The notes under the pieces are model-generated. The model was not told the DNA's origin. It ran no database searches and was given only the letters and a program-made list of their open reading frames with translations. A stretch of 64,000 nucleotides of DNA, taken from positions 21,754-85,753 of the forward strand of contig NZ_QUJB01000013.1 in assembly GCF_003480435.1 (NCBI RefSeq), in the 5' to 3' direction. This stretch comes from Clostridium sp. AM30-24. GTDB taxonomy: Bacteria > Bacillota > Clostridia > Lachnospirales > Lachnospiraceae. The position numbers were made by a program, and so were the translations under genes. Shown here in pieces: positions 25,555-34,093 of the stretch (the stretch's first letter is position 1; each line of letters starts with the position of its first letter).

Positions 25555-25749
25555 CTACTGTTTTCCGGCGTCCAGCATCTCCTTCAGCGCTTCATCCCCG
25601 TCATCGATCCACGCGTCCTCTTCATCCTCGTTAAGGCCAAGGAATTTTGCGAGAGTTCTCTCATCATCGCTGTTGTTCCACTCATCGACATAATCATCGA
25701 TGGCTTCGAATTCAATTTCTCCTGCCTGATACTTTTCTTTGAATGTCAT
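25555..25749 (-). CDS. Small acidic protein of unknown function
   Basis: The protein has 64 residues and is strongly acidic (long Asp/Glu runs such as NEDEEDAWIDDGDEA). It has no membrane segment, signal peptide or cysteine. A good site (AAGGAG) precedes the ATG, and the gene overlaps the 3' end of the upstream GntR regulator gene by 38 bases in another frame, so the two are probably co-transcribed. I recall similar small proteins in Lachnospiraceae, but no function is known to me. Confidence 0.75.
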   Translation of the reverse strand: MTFKEKYQAGEIEFEAIDDYVDEWNNSDDERTLAKFLGLNEDEEDAWIDDGDEALKEMLDAGKQ

Positions 25750-26422
25750 TTTCCTGCTCCTTCAGATTCTTGAGAATCGTGATCTCCTGATTGTCGATGT
25801 GTTCCCGCACAGCCATCTTCGCCTCCTGAATGTGGCGCAGGGTCAGTGCCTTTAAAATATGTTCATGCTCCACCATGAGGATCTGGCGCTTATCTGCGTC
25901 CTTGATATACTCCAGACGGTAGCGGTACATCTGCTCTCTTAAATTGTTTAAGATCTGTACGAGCTTCTGGTTTTTTGTACTGTTATAGATGATCTCATGG
26001 AAATTCTCGTCGGTCTGAGCGATCTGCATCGCATCCCCGTTCTCAATCGCCGCCTTGAAATCAACCTCTGCCTTATTTAGCTGCGCGAGCTCTTCCTCGG
26101 TGATTCTCTGGCAGGCGAGGTCGATGGCAAGCTCCTCTAAGGAACGGCGCACCTCCAGAACATCTCTCAGATTGTTCTCGGAGATTTTCGCGACCTCCGC
26201 TCCCTTTCTCGGGATCATTAAAACAAGGCCTTCCAGCTCCAGCTTTCTGATCGCCTCACGGATCGGAGTACGGCTCACGCCGAGACGCTCCGCCAGCTGG
26301 ATCTCCATCAGGCGTTCGCCCGGCTCCAGCTCTCCTTTTAAAATTGCCTGACGCAGGGTCTTGAACACAACATCCCTGAGCGGCAGATATTCGTCCATGT
26401 TTACTTCAAAATGATTCGTCAT
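25712..26422 (-). CDS. GntR-family transcriptional regulator, FCD type
   Basis: The protein has 236 residues. The N-terminal winged helix has LRQAILKGELEPGERL and AERLGVSRTPIREAIRKLELEGLV. The C-terminal FCD domain has EVRRSLEELAIDLAC, DENFHEIIYNST and EHEHILKAL, with the His and Asp positions that usually bind a metal and an acid ligand. It follows ispE by 14 bases. A perfect palindrome TTGTATACAA overlaps the predicted start site of the ispE promoter, a likely own operator. The ligand is unknown. Confidence 0.93.
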   Translation of the reverse strand: MTNHFEVNMDEYLPLRDVVFKTLRQAILKGELEPGERLMEIQLAERLGVSRTPIREAIRKLELEGLVLMIPRKGAEVAKISENNLRDVLEVRRSLEELAIDLACQRITEEELAQLNKAEVDFKAAIENGDAMQIAQTDENFHEIIYNSTKNQKLVQILNNLREQMYRYRLEYIKDADKRQILMVEHEHILKALTLRHIQEAKMAVREHIDNQEITILKNLKEQENDIQRKVSGRRN

Positions 26423-26436
26423 CGTGTCTCACTCCT

Positions 26437-27333
26437 CTATCTGGCTTTCTTCCGATTATAGAATTCAGTCAGGTACACCTGTCGGGTCAGGCGTCCGCCA
26501 TCCGCATCCCTGAGGGCCTGACAGGCCTTTTCCGCCTGTTCTTTGTCCTTATATATACCGAATACCGTCGGGCCGCTGCCGCTCATCAGGGAACCGCAGG
26601 CGCCGTTTTCCATCATTACTTTCTTGATCTCCGCGATCTCCGGATGATCCGGCACAGTTACGGTCTCCAGAACATTTCCAAGCCGTCCGATCACACCGTC
26701 AAGATCACCGTTTTTGATCGACTCCATCATGCCATCGATATCCGGATGTTCCTCCGGTGCAAGTTCATTTACACAAAGCTTTCCGTACACCGCCTTCGTG
26801 GATACGGAGATCTGCGGTTTCGCGATCACGAGATGGCACTGGGGTGGTGCCGGAAGCTCCGTCAGGATCTCGCCGATCCCTTCAGAGAGCGCTGTTCCGC
26901 GCATAATACAGTACGGGACATCCGCGCCAAGCTTTACGCCCCGCTCCATAAGCTCTTTCTTTGTAAATCCCAGATCAAACATCCGGTTCACACCGACTAA
27001 AACAGCCGCCGCGTCGGTACTGCCGCCGGCCATACCGGCCGCAACAGGGATAAACTTCCGGATCTTTATCGTCACTCCGTCCCTGATTCCTTTTTCATCA
27101 AGAAGCAGCTTCGCCGCGCGCCACGCAAGATTTCCCTCTCCGTCCGGCACGAACGGGAGATTTGTCTCTGTTTTGATCACGCCGTCCCCATTCCGGTCCA
27201 TCTCGATCCGGTCATACAGGTTCACGGTCTGCATGATCATGCGGACTTCATGGTAACCGTCCTCTCTCTTCCGGACCACATCCAGGCCGAGGTTGATCTT
27301 GGCATAAGCCTTCAGTTCTAAATGGTCTTTCAT
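26437..27333 (-). CDS. ispE: 4-diphosphocytidyl-2-C-methyl-D-erythritol kinase
   Basis: The protein has 298 residues. It phosphorylates CDP-methylerythritol in the MEP route to isoprenoids. GHMP kinase motifs are clear: LKAYAKINLGLDVV with the catalytic Lys/Asn region, PVAAGMAGGSTDAAAVL (ATP loop) and GSLMSGSGPTVFGIY near the C-terminus. I chose the ATG at 27333, preceded by GAGGGTGACAAC; the upstream frame start is not supported. It is first in an operon with the GntR regulator and the small acidic protein, an arrangement that gives the regulator control over an essential enzyme gene or merely shared transcription. Confidence 0.95.
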   Translation of the reverse strand: MKDHLELKAYAKINLGLDVVRKREDGYHEVRMIMQTVNLYDRIEMDRNGDGVIKTETNLPFVPDGEGNLAWRAAKLLLDEKGIRDGVTIKIRKFIPVAAGMAGGSTDAAAVLVGVNRMFDLGFTKKELMERGVKLGADVPYCIMRGTALSEGIGEILTELPAPPQCHLVIAKPQISVSTKAVYGKLCVNELAPEEHPDIDGMMESIKNGDLDGVIGRLGNVLETVTVPDHPEIAEIKKVMMENGACGSLMSGSGPTVFGIYKDKEQAEKACQALRDADGGRLTRQVYLTEFYNRKKAR

Positions 27334-27507
27334 GTTGTCACCCTCTATTGTTTTTATCCACGGCTCCTGCCCCGTATTGCTCTGAATTTCGAATCGGCAG
27401 GATCCATCGCCACTGCCGCGCCGCACGGAATTTTCAAACCAGAAAATTTCCGCTGATCACGGTATTAAATTAAAATGGCTGGTATCATCGAATTGTATCT
27501 CTGTTGT

Positions 27508-27517
27508 TTGTATACAA
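27508..27517 (-). promoter_or_regulatory. Candidate GntR operator
   Basis: The perfect palindrome TTGTATACAA fits the GT-N-AC core bound by FCD-type GntR regulators. It begins 6 bases downstream of the -10 element, covering the start site of the ispE-gntR operon, a position that would block transcription. Confidence 0.5.
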
Positions 27518-27522
27518 TGTTT

Positions 27523-27552
27523 AATATACATGATAGGGGCACCATTTGACAA
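27523..27552 (-). promoter_or_regulatory. Promoter of the ispE-gntR operon
   Basis: TTGTCA (27547-27552), 18-base spacer and TATATT (27523-27528) on the minus strand. The leader to ispE is about 180 bases. Confidence 0.65.
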
Positions 27553-27580
27553 GAGAAATCTTGCATGTTAATTGACTTTT

Positions 27581-28300
27581 TTAGTCAAAAGGATCTTCTT
27601 CGGCCTTCACAAATCCCAGACTCTCCGCCATCTTCTTCGACACGATGTTTTCCTTCCCGATCCTGGCGATAAAACGGATGATCCCGAACTCTTCTCTGGC
27701 GTACTCGATCACCGCCCGGCATGCCTCCGAAGCGTAACCTTTTCTCCGGTATTCCGGGAAAATATGGTATCCGATCTCCAGTGTATCATTCCAGCTGTTT
27801 TTATCGCTCAGGGACAGCACATAATAGTCCACGCCCCTGATCCCGTCGTCCTGCGGAATACGAAAGCCCACAACACCGACAAGGCTTCCGCTTTTTTTCT
27901 CCTCCACTGTCCAGAATCCGAACTCAAATACTTCGTAATGCCGCTTTGTATAATCCGCGACATTCTCGACCGTATCGAGACTTTCATCGACACGGTTCTT
28001 CACGATCTCCTCATAATCGCGTTCCGCGATCTCCCGGATCGTAAGCCGCTCTGTCTCGCAGATATCCCACGGCAGTCCCAGCCGTCTCCTTGCGATCCGT
28101 TCCAGAAACCTCTCGTCCGCGACCTCCATATCTGCGATCAATGTGTCGGCCACGCACCACTCATCCCCCTGCGCATCTTCTCTCCATAATCCAACAATGG
28201 CTCTCCCGGCAGCCTTTGCCGCCAGAAGAGCCTCATTTTCATCGGAGATCAGGACAGGAATCTTTTCTCCGTTTACGATTGCATAACGGGTCTCCTGCAT
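27581..28300 (-). CDS. GNAT-family N-acetyltransferase with N-terminal extension
   Basis: The protein has 239 residues. The C-terminal two thirds are a RimJ/RimL-type GNAT fold with LEIGYHIFPEYRRKGYASEACRAV, the acetyl-CoA loop, and MAESLGFVKAEED at the end. The first 80 residues (AIVNGEKIPVLISDENEAL and following) are extra and I do not recognise them; they could be a small substrate-binding domain. The target is unknown. It sits alone between ispE and the cyclophilin gene on the same strand. A long downstream gap with its own promoter makes operon membership with ispE unlikely. Confidence 0.85.
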   Translation of the reverse strand: MQETRYAIVNGEKIPVLISDENEALLAAKAAGRAIVGLWREDAQGDEWCVADTLIADMEVADERFLERIARRRLGLPWDICETERLTIREIAERDYEEIVKNRVDESLDTVENVADYTKRHYEVFEFGFWTVEEKKSGSLVGVVGFRIPQDDGIRGVDYYVLSLSDKNSWNDTLEIGYHIFPEYRRKGYASEACRAVIEYAREEFGIIRFIARIGKENIVSKKMAESLGFVKAEEDPFD

Positions 28301-28377
28301 AGCACATCTCCTTTTTATAGTTGCGGCCGGTCCCGTTATTCATGCAAGATGATCCGGGATCTGACTGCCGCTTTTTA

Positions 28378-28905
28378 TCAGCACTTCTCCGGTTCCGGAT
28401 ACTCCACGCCGAAGGTCTCTGCTGTGATAGATTTAATCTTCTGTTCCTTCATCGGGCGGTCACTGTAATCGGTACGCACTTCAGCGATCTTGTTTACGAT
28501 GTCCATTCCATCGATGACCTGACCGAACGCTGCATACTCACCGTTTAAGTATGGAGCGTCTTTGTGCATAATGAAGAACTGGGAACCTGCGGAGTTCGGG
28601 TTCATCGCGCGGGCCATGGAGAGAACGCCCTCCGTGTGCGCCAGATCATTCTGGAAACCGTTGTGGGAGAACTCGCCCTTGATACAGTATCCCGGACCAC
28701 CCATTCCGTTGCCGTCCGGGCATCCGCCCTGGATCATGAATCCCTTGATCACGCGGTGGAAGATCAGTCCATTATAGAATCCCTTATTTACAAGACTTAA
28801 AAAGTTGTTTACCGTATTCGGAGCAACGTCCGGGTAAAGCTCAGCTTTGATGATATCGCCGTTTGTCATTTCGATGGTAATGACCGGATTTTTCTTTTCT
28901 GCCAT
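28378..28905 (-). CDS. Peptidyl-prolyl cis-trans isomerase, cyclophilin type
   Basis: The protein has 175 residues with no signal peptide, so it is probably cytoplasmic. Cyclophilin motifs are clear: VNNFLSLVNKGFYNGLIFHRVIKGFMIQGGC with the catalytic Arg, ARAMNPNSAGSQFFIMH and AAFGQVIDGMDIV. It speeds proline isomerisation during folding. The start is the ATG at 28905, 8 bases after AAAGGAG; an upstream frame to 29043 passes through the promoter and is not real. It has its own promoter at 28999-29027. Confidence 0.95.
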   Translation of the reverse strand: MAEKKNPVITIEMTNGDIIKAELYPDVAPNTVNNFLSLVNKGFYNGLIFHRVIKGFMIQGGCPDGNGMGGPGYCIKGEFSHNGFQNDLAHTEGVLSMARAMNPNSAGSQFFIMHKDAPYLNGEYAAFGQVIDGMDIVNKIAEVRTDYSDRPMKEQKIKSITAETFGVEYPEPEKC

Positions 28906-28998
28906 TGTCTTTCTCCTTTTTAACTGTGGGCTTTTACCGCCTGAACAGTAATTTATGCGGCCGCTAAGATACTGGACAGCCACTTGGTCGTACCCTAT

Positions 28999-29027
28999 AT
29001 TATACAGGGCATGGTCCCGGATGTCCA
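28999..29027 (-). promoter_or_regulatory. Promoter of the cyclophilin gene
   Basis: TGGACA (29022-29027), 17-base spacer, perfect TATAAT (28999-29004) on the minus strand, flanked and overlapped by an 11-bp inverted repeat. Confidence 0.65.
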
Positions 29028-29050
29028 CTGTTTTCCGGTCCATGCCCTGT
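29004..29050. terminator. Inverted repeat across the cyclophilin promoter, possible terminator of the upstream gene
   Basis: Perfect 11-bp arms ACAGGGCATGG (29004-29014) and CCATGCCCTGT (29040-29050). It follows the SIMPL gene stop by about 27 bases on the minus strand but no T-run follows. The arms flank the -35 and abut the -10 of the cyclophilin promoter, so it could also bind a regulator. Confidence 0.45.
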
Positions 29051-29076
29051 GAATTACTATCGGATTCGCAGAATAC

Positions 29077-29853
29077 CTATTCTCCCATGGAAAAGACGAT
29101 CTTAATATTCGCACTGACTTCCATTTCGCCCGGCATCACGTTCATGTCCGCCGCAGCCTCCTCTGCTCCCGCTGCCATCGAGACACTTTCCTTCCTCAAG
29201 TTTACGCCGCCGTCCACATATCTTCCGTACTGGCTGTCCGAATACTCTTCAATACTCACCACATATCCGAGCGTCCGTCCGCTGGCCTCCGCGAGTGCCT
29301 CCGCCTTCGTCCGCGCAAGCTCAACCGCTTTTTTAAGCGCCTCCGCATACGCGTCATCATATCCGCTGGAATAGTAGGATACGGAATTGATCTCGTTCGC
29401 CCCGTTTACGACACCGTTGGAGAGCAGCGTGCCGACCTGGTCCACCGCCACATCGGAGACGGTCACTTCCGTCTGCATCTCGTATCCGATAAGCTTTCTC
29501 GTGTTGCTGCTCCAGTCATACCGTGGATTCAGGTAATATCCGGAGGTCGTGATGGACTTTTCATCGATCCCCTGTCCTTTCAGGTATTCGGTCAGGGAAT
29601 TTAAGCTCTCCGTATTCTTCTGCTGGCACTCATCCGCTTTAGTCGCCTCAGATCTCACCGCAAACACGATCTTCGCCATGTCCGGCACGATCTTCACCGT
29701 CTCACTGCTGTCCATGGTGATCTTTCCGTCCGAACTGTCTCCCACATTTTCGACCTTCACGGTATCCGGCACAGACACCGTCGTGCTGCATCCCGCAAGA
29801 GAAAGCGCCATCATCATCGATAATCCCGCCGCTACCAATGTTCTTTTCTTCAT
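29077..29853 (-). CDS. SIMPL-domain (DUF541) lipoprotein
   Basis: The protein has 258 residues. A lipoprotein signal peptide ends at LAG-C22. The SIMPL domain has the usual opening IVPDMAKIVFAVRSEATKADECQQ, the middle GYYLNPRYDW and the repeated A-X3-A helix AYAEALKKAVELARTKAEALAEASG. The family is widespread and its molecular role is poorly defined. It is anchored outside the membrane. The leader contains an inverted repeat with a bulge (GTATGGTTTCACA at 29880-29892, TGTGAACCATAC at 29944-29955). Confidence 0.88.
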   Translation of the reverse strand: MKKRTLVAAGLSMMMALSLAGCSTTVSVPDTVKVENVGDSSDGKITMDSSETVKIVPDMAKIVFAVRSEATKADECQQKNTESLNSLTEYLKGQGIDEKSITTSGYYLNPRYDWSSNTRKLIGYEMQTEVTVSDVAVDQVGTLLSNGVVNGANEINSVSYYSSGYDDAYAEALKKAVELARTKAEALAEASGRTLGYVVSIEEYSDSQYGRYVDGGVNLRKESVSMAAGAEEAAADMNVMPGEMEVSANIKIVFSMGE

Positions 29854-30128
29854 ACTGGATTCCTCCTTATCCCTGAATGGTATGGTTTCACACTCCCAAA
29901 CATGCCTGCCCTGTCCGCAGATATGCGTATTTACTGCGTTAACTGTGAACCATACGAAAACACGTCTTTTATATTAAGGAGTATAACAGAAAAACATTGC
30001 GTCGTTTTATCTTTTCTCTTACTTTTTTAGGACATTTTCCTGTAGAAAAAATGGCATCCGATAATCGATCTTTCCTTCTGTTCTATTGAAGCGATATCCG
30101 CATACTGCTGACCGATTTCATTATTCTT

Positions 30129-32015
30129 TTAAGCTTGGTCTTCTATCAACGTATGCAGGATCTCCGGCAGCTCCACAAGCAGGCTCTTTCGGTTTACCCG
30201 CTCTGTTCTCCTGTGGATGTCTTTTCCCCATGGGCCCATGAGGACGGCTGGGATGTTCAGCTTTCCGATCTCTTCAAAGTCTACCTGGTAGCCTCCGCCC
30301 CAGAGTGGGGTCTCGGCGGCATAGCCGGAAAAGTCCATATCCCCGCAGGTGCCGCAGTAGCTGAGATCGGAGATTCCTGTAAAGTAGTGAACTTTCTTCA
30401 CCATGCATCCGGCTGCCTCAGACGCTTTCTTGATCTTTCTGAACTGCCAGCTTCCAACGCCCTCTTTTCCGGCCATCTGGTCGCTGTGGTATGCCGGGTA
30501 AAGCGGCGGGGCAAAACCTATGACCATCACCGGATCCGTGAGTCCGGACCAGTCCAGGACCTCAGTCATCATGTCGATGGTTGCCTGGGGATAGTTTATC
30601 CCCCCGCTGCGGATCCGCGCTTCTGTGCGGGCCTTCAATTCAGCCATAAAACTCTCAAATCCATCCCTATCCTTTTTCCGGCATTGTTCGGAGAGTTCCT
30701 CGAAGGAGAGGACATTGAACTTCTGCGGAACGGCGTCATTCGTTTTTTCACATTCTCCACTAACATTATCCGCATATTCTTCCAATACCAGACCTGTATG
30801 ATCCATACTTTCTGCATTTGCCGTCTTTACACACTGTTTCTTTCTCTGCACCGCCCTGCCGGAAAGCTTCTCCTCCAGCATTTTCCTCTCTGCGTCCATC
30901 TTCTCAATGTAGTCCGCAAACGCCTCAGCCCCAAGCTCCCGCATCTTCTCCATGATTTCTCCCGGGCCGGACTGGAAACTCAGCACACTCAAATATCCTG
31001 CCGCTCTCGCCGGAACCGACACGTCATATTCCTTCTTGAGATCCTTGAAATTCAGCCACGTCGGCGGCATACACACCTCGCCGTCAAAGACTTCCGCGAA
31101 CTCCGCCGAGAGCTCCGTCTTCTCAAACATGCGTCCCAGGACACCTACCGCATTGAGTCCGTCGAAGCACCGGCTCACATGGGCGGTACGGCCCTGGACC
31201 AGCACCACCGGCATGCACTTTCCGACAGATCCCAGAAATACTTCCTGTCCATTTTCATCCCGGCTCATGGGCTCCAGATCGATCAGGAGTTCATAAGAGA
31301 GTTTTTCCTGTTCCAGGAGCTTTGCAAGAAATCCCGCTGCGCTGCGCATGCCGACAGAATAAGATTCCTCGTCCGGAACGGACAGAAACAGAACATTCCC
31401 GTCCATTCCGCATGTCCCATCAAGAACCTCCTCGCCGATTCCTAAAAGTACCGCAAGTCCTGCTGCCAGTCCGCCTTTCATGTCCGCCGCTCCGCGCCCG
31501 AAGATCCACTCACCGGATGCCACATCGTCCCAGAAATCCTGCTCCGGATCCGCAGCTGCTCCGATGGTCTTTTTCTCAGAAACTTCTGCTCTTTCTCCAG
31601 CTTCTTCGTTGACTTTCGTACCAGCTTCCATGCTGCCTTTTCCCACAGTTTTCTTCGGTGTCCACATCACCTTCTCTCCATACTCTTTTTCAAGCTCTGC
31701 CTTCAGATCATCCATGGAAAATGCCAATGGCTTCAGCTTCCCGTAATCCTCCACACTGACCACATCGTAATGCCCTGTCAGAATAATCGTCCGCCCGGAC
31801 TTCTTATTTCCGCGCACAAGACCGTACACCAGCGGGCGCTTTCTCGCATCTCCCGGAATCTCCACCGTCCCAAAATTCTCCGGGTACGCCTTAAAATACG
31901 GCTGTTCCGCGATGATCTCCCGGATCGCCTCCGCCGTCTTTCGCTCCTCGTCCGTATCCGAAATTCCCGGAACTGATACGAGCCTGTTTAAATATTCATA
32001 AACTTTCTCTTCCAT
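30129..32015 (-). CDS. M20-family peptidase, RocB-like, with two extra hydrophilic segments
   Basis: The protein has 628 residues, longer than the usual RocB-like length of about 550. Metal-site motifs of family M20 are present: ILTGHYDVVS (His82, Asp84), GRGAADMKGG (Asp178) and VPDEES (Glu216-217). Two hydrophilic low-complexity segments (about 119-157 and 385-430) appear to be insertions. RocB-type proteins are tied to arginine or amino-acid use in Bacillus, but the substrate here is unknown. No signal peptide is present, so it is cytoplasmic. It stands alone, 479 bases from the alanine symporter upstream. Confidence 0.88.
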   Translation of the reverse strand: MEEKVYEYLNRLVSVPGISDTDEERKTAEAIREIIAEQPYFKAYPENFGTVEIPGDARKRPLVYGLVRGNKKSGRTIILTGHYDVVSVEDYGKLKPLAFSMDDLKAELEKEYGEKVMWTPKKTVGKGSMEAGTKVNEEAGERAEVSEKKTIGAAADPEQDFWDDVASGEWIFGRGAADMKGGLAAGLAVLLGIGEEVLDGTCGMDGNVLFLSVPDEESYSVGMRSAAGFLAKLLEQEKLSYELLIDLEPMSRDENGQEVFLGSVGKCMPVVLVQGRTAHVSRCFDGLNAVGVLGRMFEKTELSAEFAEVFDGEVCMPPTWLNFKDLKKEYDVSVPARAAGYLSVLSFQSGPGEIMEKMRELGAEAFADYIEKMDAERKMLEEKLSGRAVQRKKQCVKTANAESMDHTGLVLEEYADNVSGECEKTNDAVPQKFNVLSFEELSEQCRKKDRDGFESFMAELKARTEARIRSGGINYPQATIDMMTEVLDWSGLTDPVMVIGFAPPLYPAYHSDQMAGKEGVGSWQFRKIKKASEAAGCMVKKVHYFTGISDLSYCGTCGDMDFSGYAAETPLWGGGYQVDFEEIGKLNIPAVLMGPWGKDIHRRTERVNRKSLLVELPEILHTLIEDQA

Positions 32016-32494
32016 CCGGCACCTCTTTCTTCATAAACAAAAGACTTTTGTAGCTATTAGTATCTCCATAGTTACAGACTTTTCATAATTTTAAAGTAAT
32101 TATACTATCTGCCCAAGTTTTTTCAAGCTGAAAACCAGTGCCGGACACGGCGCTTATAAACGCGAAATGGAATTTATCAAGGATACTTTTCGAAAAAAGA
32201 CATGAAAAAAAGCACCCCGCCGAGTGCTTTTCTTCAACAAAATAATTATTTGAAAAAGGGAGGAGAGCTGATAATCGCTTATCAGCTCGAGTATTATGAA
32301 AAAAATCTTATAAGCAGCATCTATATCAGATGTCTCTCTGTTTATGATTATATGATATCCATAAAACGTGAAGAAATCGTGTGAATTGTGTAAAAGAATT
32401 TTGAAAACTTTTTGAACAAGATATGAACACAAAAACGGGCAATTTTGTACCGCCGCAGGCCGTAGCGCACTCCCTCTCCGATGTGAGGCAGCAG
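32016..32494. other. 479-base gap between symporter and M20 peptidase genes
   Basis: The gap is AT-rich. It contains a terminator (32205-32236) and a perfect 10-bp hairpin with a 4-base loop (GAGCTGATAA/TTATCAGCTC, 32265-32288). Short open frames here have no ribosome-binding sites and no recognisable sequence. Confidence 0.5.
32205..32236 (-). terminator. Terminator after the alanine symporter gene
   Basis: Stem AAAAGCAC (32208-32215)/GTGCTTTT (32224-32231) flanked by A and T runs, able to act on either strand. It lies about 260 bases after the symporter stop. Confidence 0.6.
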
Positions 32495-33832
32495 CTATGG
32501 ATCCCGATTTTCCCCCGGCGCATAGATCTCCCCCGCCAGCAGCACCAGCGCCGCCAGGTTCGGCACCGCCATCAGTCCATTAAAGATGTCCGAGATCTCC
32601 CACACCGTCTCCATCGCCCCGAAACACCCGAGAAATGCCGCCAGAAGATATCCCACCGTGTAGACAGCCGGGATCTTTCCCGAGATCTTCCCGCCAAGAT
32701 ACTCTGCCGCCTGCCTCCCCATATAGTACCATGCGATGATCGTGGAGAACGCGAACAGCACCACGCAGACCGCCACCGCGTACCCGCCAGGACTCCCAAG
32801 CGCTGTAAAAAAGCAGAGGCTTGTGAGCGATGCCCCGTTCTCCGCCCCGAACTCCGGGGCCGTCCCGCTGCCCGCTACGCAGAGGATCACAAGCGCTGTC
32901 AGCGTACAGCTCACGATGGTATCAAAAAATACCTCAAAGATCGCCCACTGCCCCTGAAGCTCCTCCGATGCCATCTCCGCACTCCCGTTTAACACTGCAA
33001 GACTCCCGAGCCCCGCCTCATTGGAAAAGACACCTCTGGCGATCCCATAGCTGACACATCGGGAGATCCCGTAACCCGCGACTCCGCCAACGGCGCTGCG
33101 GAAGGAAAATGCATCCACCAGGATTTTCAGAATCACTCCCGGTACATTCCCGGCATACAGAACGATCACCGCCAGTGCTGCTGCCGTGTAAAGCCCCGCA
33201 GACAATGGAACAAGCCGTTCCGCCGCAAGAAAGATCCGCCGTCCGCCGCCTGCCAGCACGATCCCCGCAAGAATCACAAGGATCACCCCCACCGCAGCCT
33301 CCGGAATCCCGTACACATAGGACACTGTCTCCGAGATCGCGTTCGCCTGTACCATACTGCCCATCCCAAATGCCGCCGGAATACAGAAAAATCCGTAGAG
33401 GACCGCCGCCTCAGGACATCCCAGCCGTTTTTCCAGATAGATCATCGGTCCCGCCATCCATCCGCCGTCCCGGCCTTTTTCCCGGTACCTGATCCCGAGG
33501 ACCGTCTCCCCATAAGCCGTCGCCATCCCGAGAAATGCCGACACCCACATCCAGAACACAGCACCGGGTCCTCCGGCGATCACAGCCGCTGCGACCCCCG
33601 TGATATTCCCGGTCCCTATGGTTGCCGCCAACGCCGTACATGCCGACCGGAACGATTCCCGGTGGTTCTTCCGATCCCGTAAAAGATTCCCGATGGTCGC
33701 ATCCCACCAGTGCCGGATCTTCCTGATCTGAAAGAACCGGATCCGCACACTATATACAATGCCCACCAGCAAAAACAGCACCGGTGTCCATGGTCCCCAT
33801 ACGATATCATGAATCTCTCCTATCGAATTCAT
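32495..33832 (-). CDS. Sodium:alanine/glycine symporter, AGCS family
   Basis: The protein has 445 residues with about eleven membrane segments. AGCS signatures are clear: the substrate site in ALAATIGTGNITGVAAAV and GGPGAVFWMWVSAFLGMATAYGE, and the family loop GIARGVFSNEAGLGS. It imports alanine or glycine with sodium or protons. The product is a single gene on the minus strand, divergent from the phospholipase-like gene. Length and motifs are normal. Confidence 0.95.
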   Translation of the reverse strand: MNSIGEIHDIVWGPWTPVLFLLVGIVYSVRIRFFQIRKIRHWWDATIGNLLRDRKNHRESFRSACTALAATIGTGNITGVAAAVIAGGPGAVFWMWVSAFLGMATAYGETVLGIRYREKGRDGGWMAGPMIYLEKRLGCPEAAVLYGFFCIPAAFGMGSMVQANAISETVSYVYGIPEAAVGVILVILAGIVLAGGGRRIFLAAERLVPLSAGLYTAAALAVIVLYAGNVPGVILKILVDAFSFRSAVGGVAGYGISRCVSYGIARGVFSNEAGLGSLAVLNGSAEMASEELQGQWAIFEVFFDTIVSCTLTALVILCVAGSGTAPEFGAENGASLTSLCFFTALGSPGGYAVAVCVVLFAFSTIIAWYYMGRQAAEYLGGKISGKIPAVYTVGYLLAAFLGCFGAMETVWEISDIFNGLMAVPNLAALVLLAGEIYAPGENRDP

Positions 33833-33981
33833 TCTCTATCACGCACTGCAGCCTGACAACCGCATTTTTCATCCCCCTTGCGGATCACTTCTGCCCTCTT
33901 CGGACACGAAAAAGTTCCCTGCCGCCCGTGCCCCGCCTCTCTCATTTCTTACTACGTTTTATTCCCATTTCCCCACATCTA

Positions 33982-33990
33982 TGCTATAAT
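33982..33990 (+). promoter_or_regulatory. Extended -10 promoter of the phospholipase-like gene
   Basis: TGC-TATAAT (33982-33990) forms an extended -10. No good -35 is seen 17 bases upstream. The leader is about 95 bases and contains two terminator-like hairpins. Confidence 0.55.
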
Positions 33991-34001
33991 AAATACAGTG
34001 T

Positions 34002-34072
34002 CTGCCACTGGCAGTTTTATTTGCACAAGCAGCAAGCCAAAGTCCGCGCTGATGTGAGACCTTGGCATTTTT
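34002..34072 (+). terminator. Two tandem terminator-like hairpins in the leader
   Basis: The first is CTGCC-act-GGCAG (34002-34014) followed by TTTT. The second is GCCAAaGTC/GACcTTGGC (34036-34066) followed by ATTTTTC (T-tract 34068-34072), ending about 6 bases before the ribosome-binding site. The position suggests attenuation, but I recognise no known riboswitch. Confidence 0.5.
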
Positions 34073-34093
34073 CTTTCAGAGGAGATGATTCTT

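Noticed and set aside
30135..31445. Long plus-strand open frame (436 codons) opposite the M20 peptidase gene
   Set aside because: It is antisense to a gene with clear catalytic motifs, has no ribosome-binding site, and its His/Leu/Arg-rich translation is typical of a shadow frame in GC-rich coding DNA.
32154..32432. Short open frames in the gap between symporter and peptidase
   Set aside because: They run through a terminator hairpin and an AT-rich region, have no ribosome-binding site and look random.
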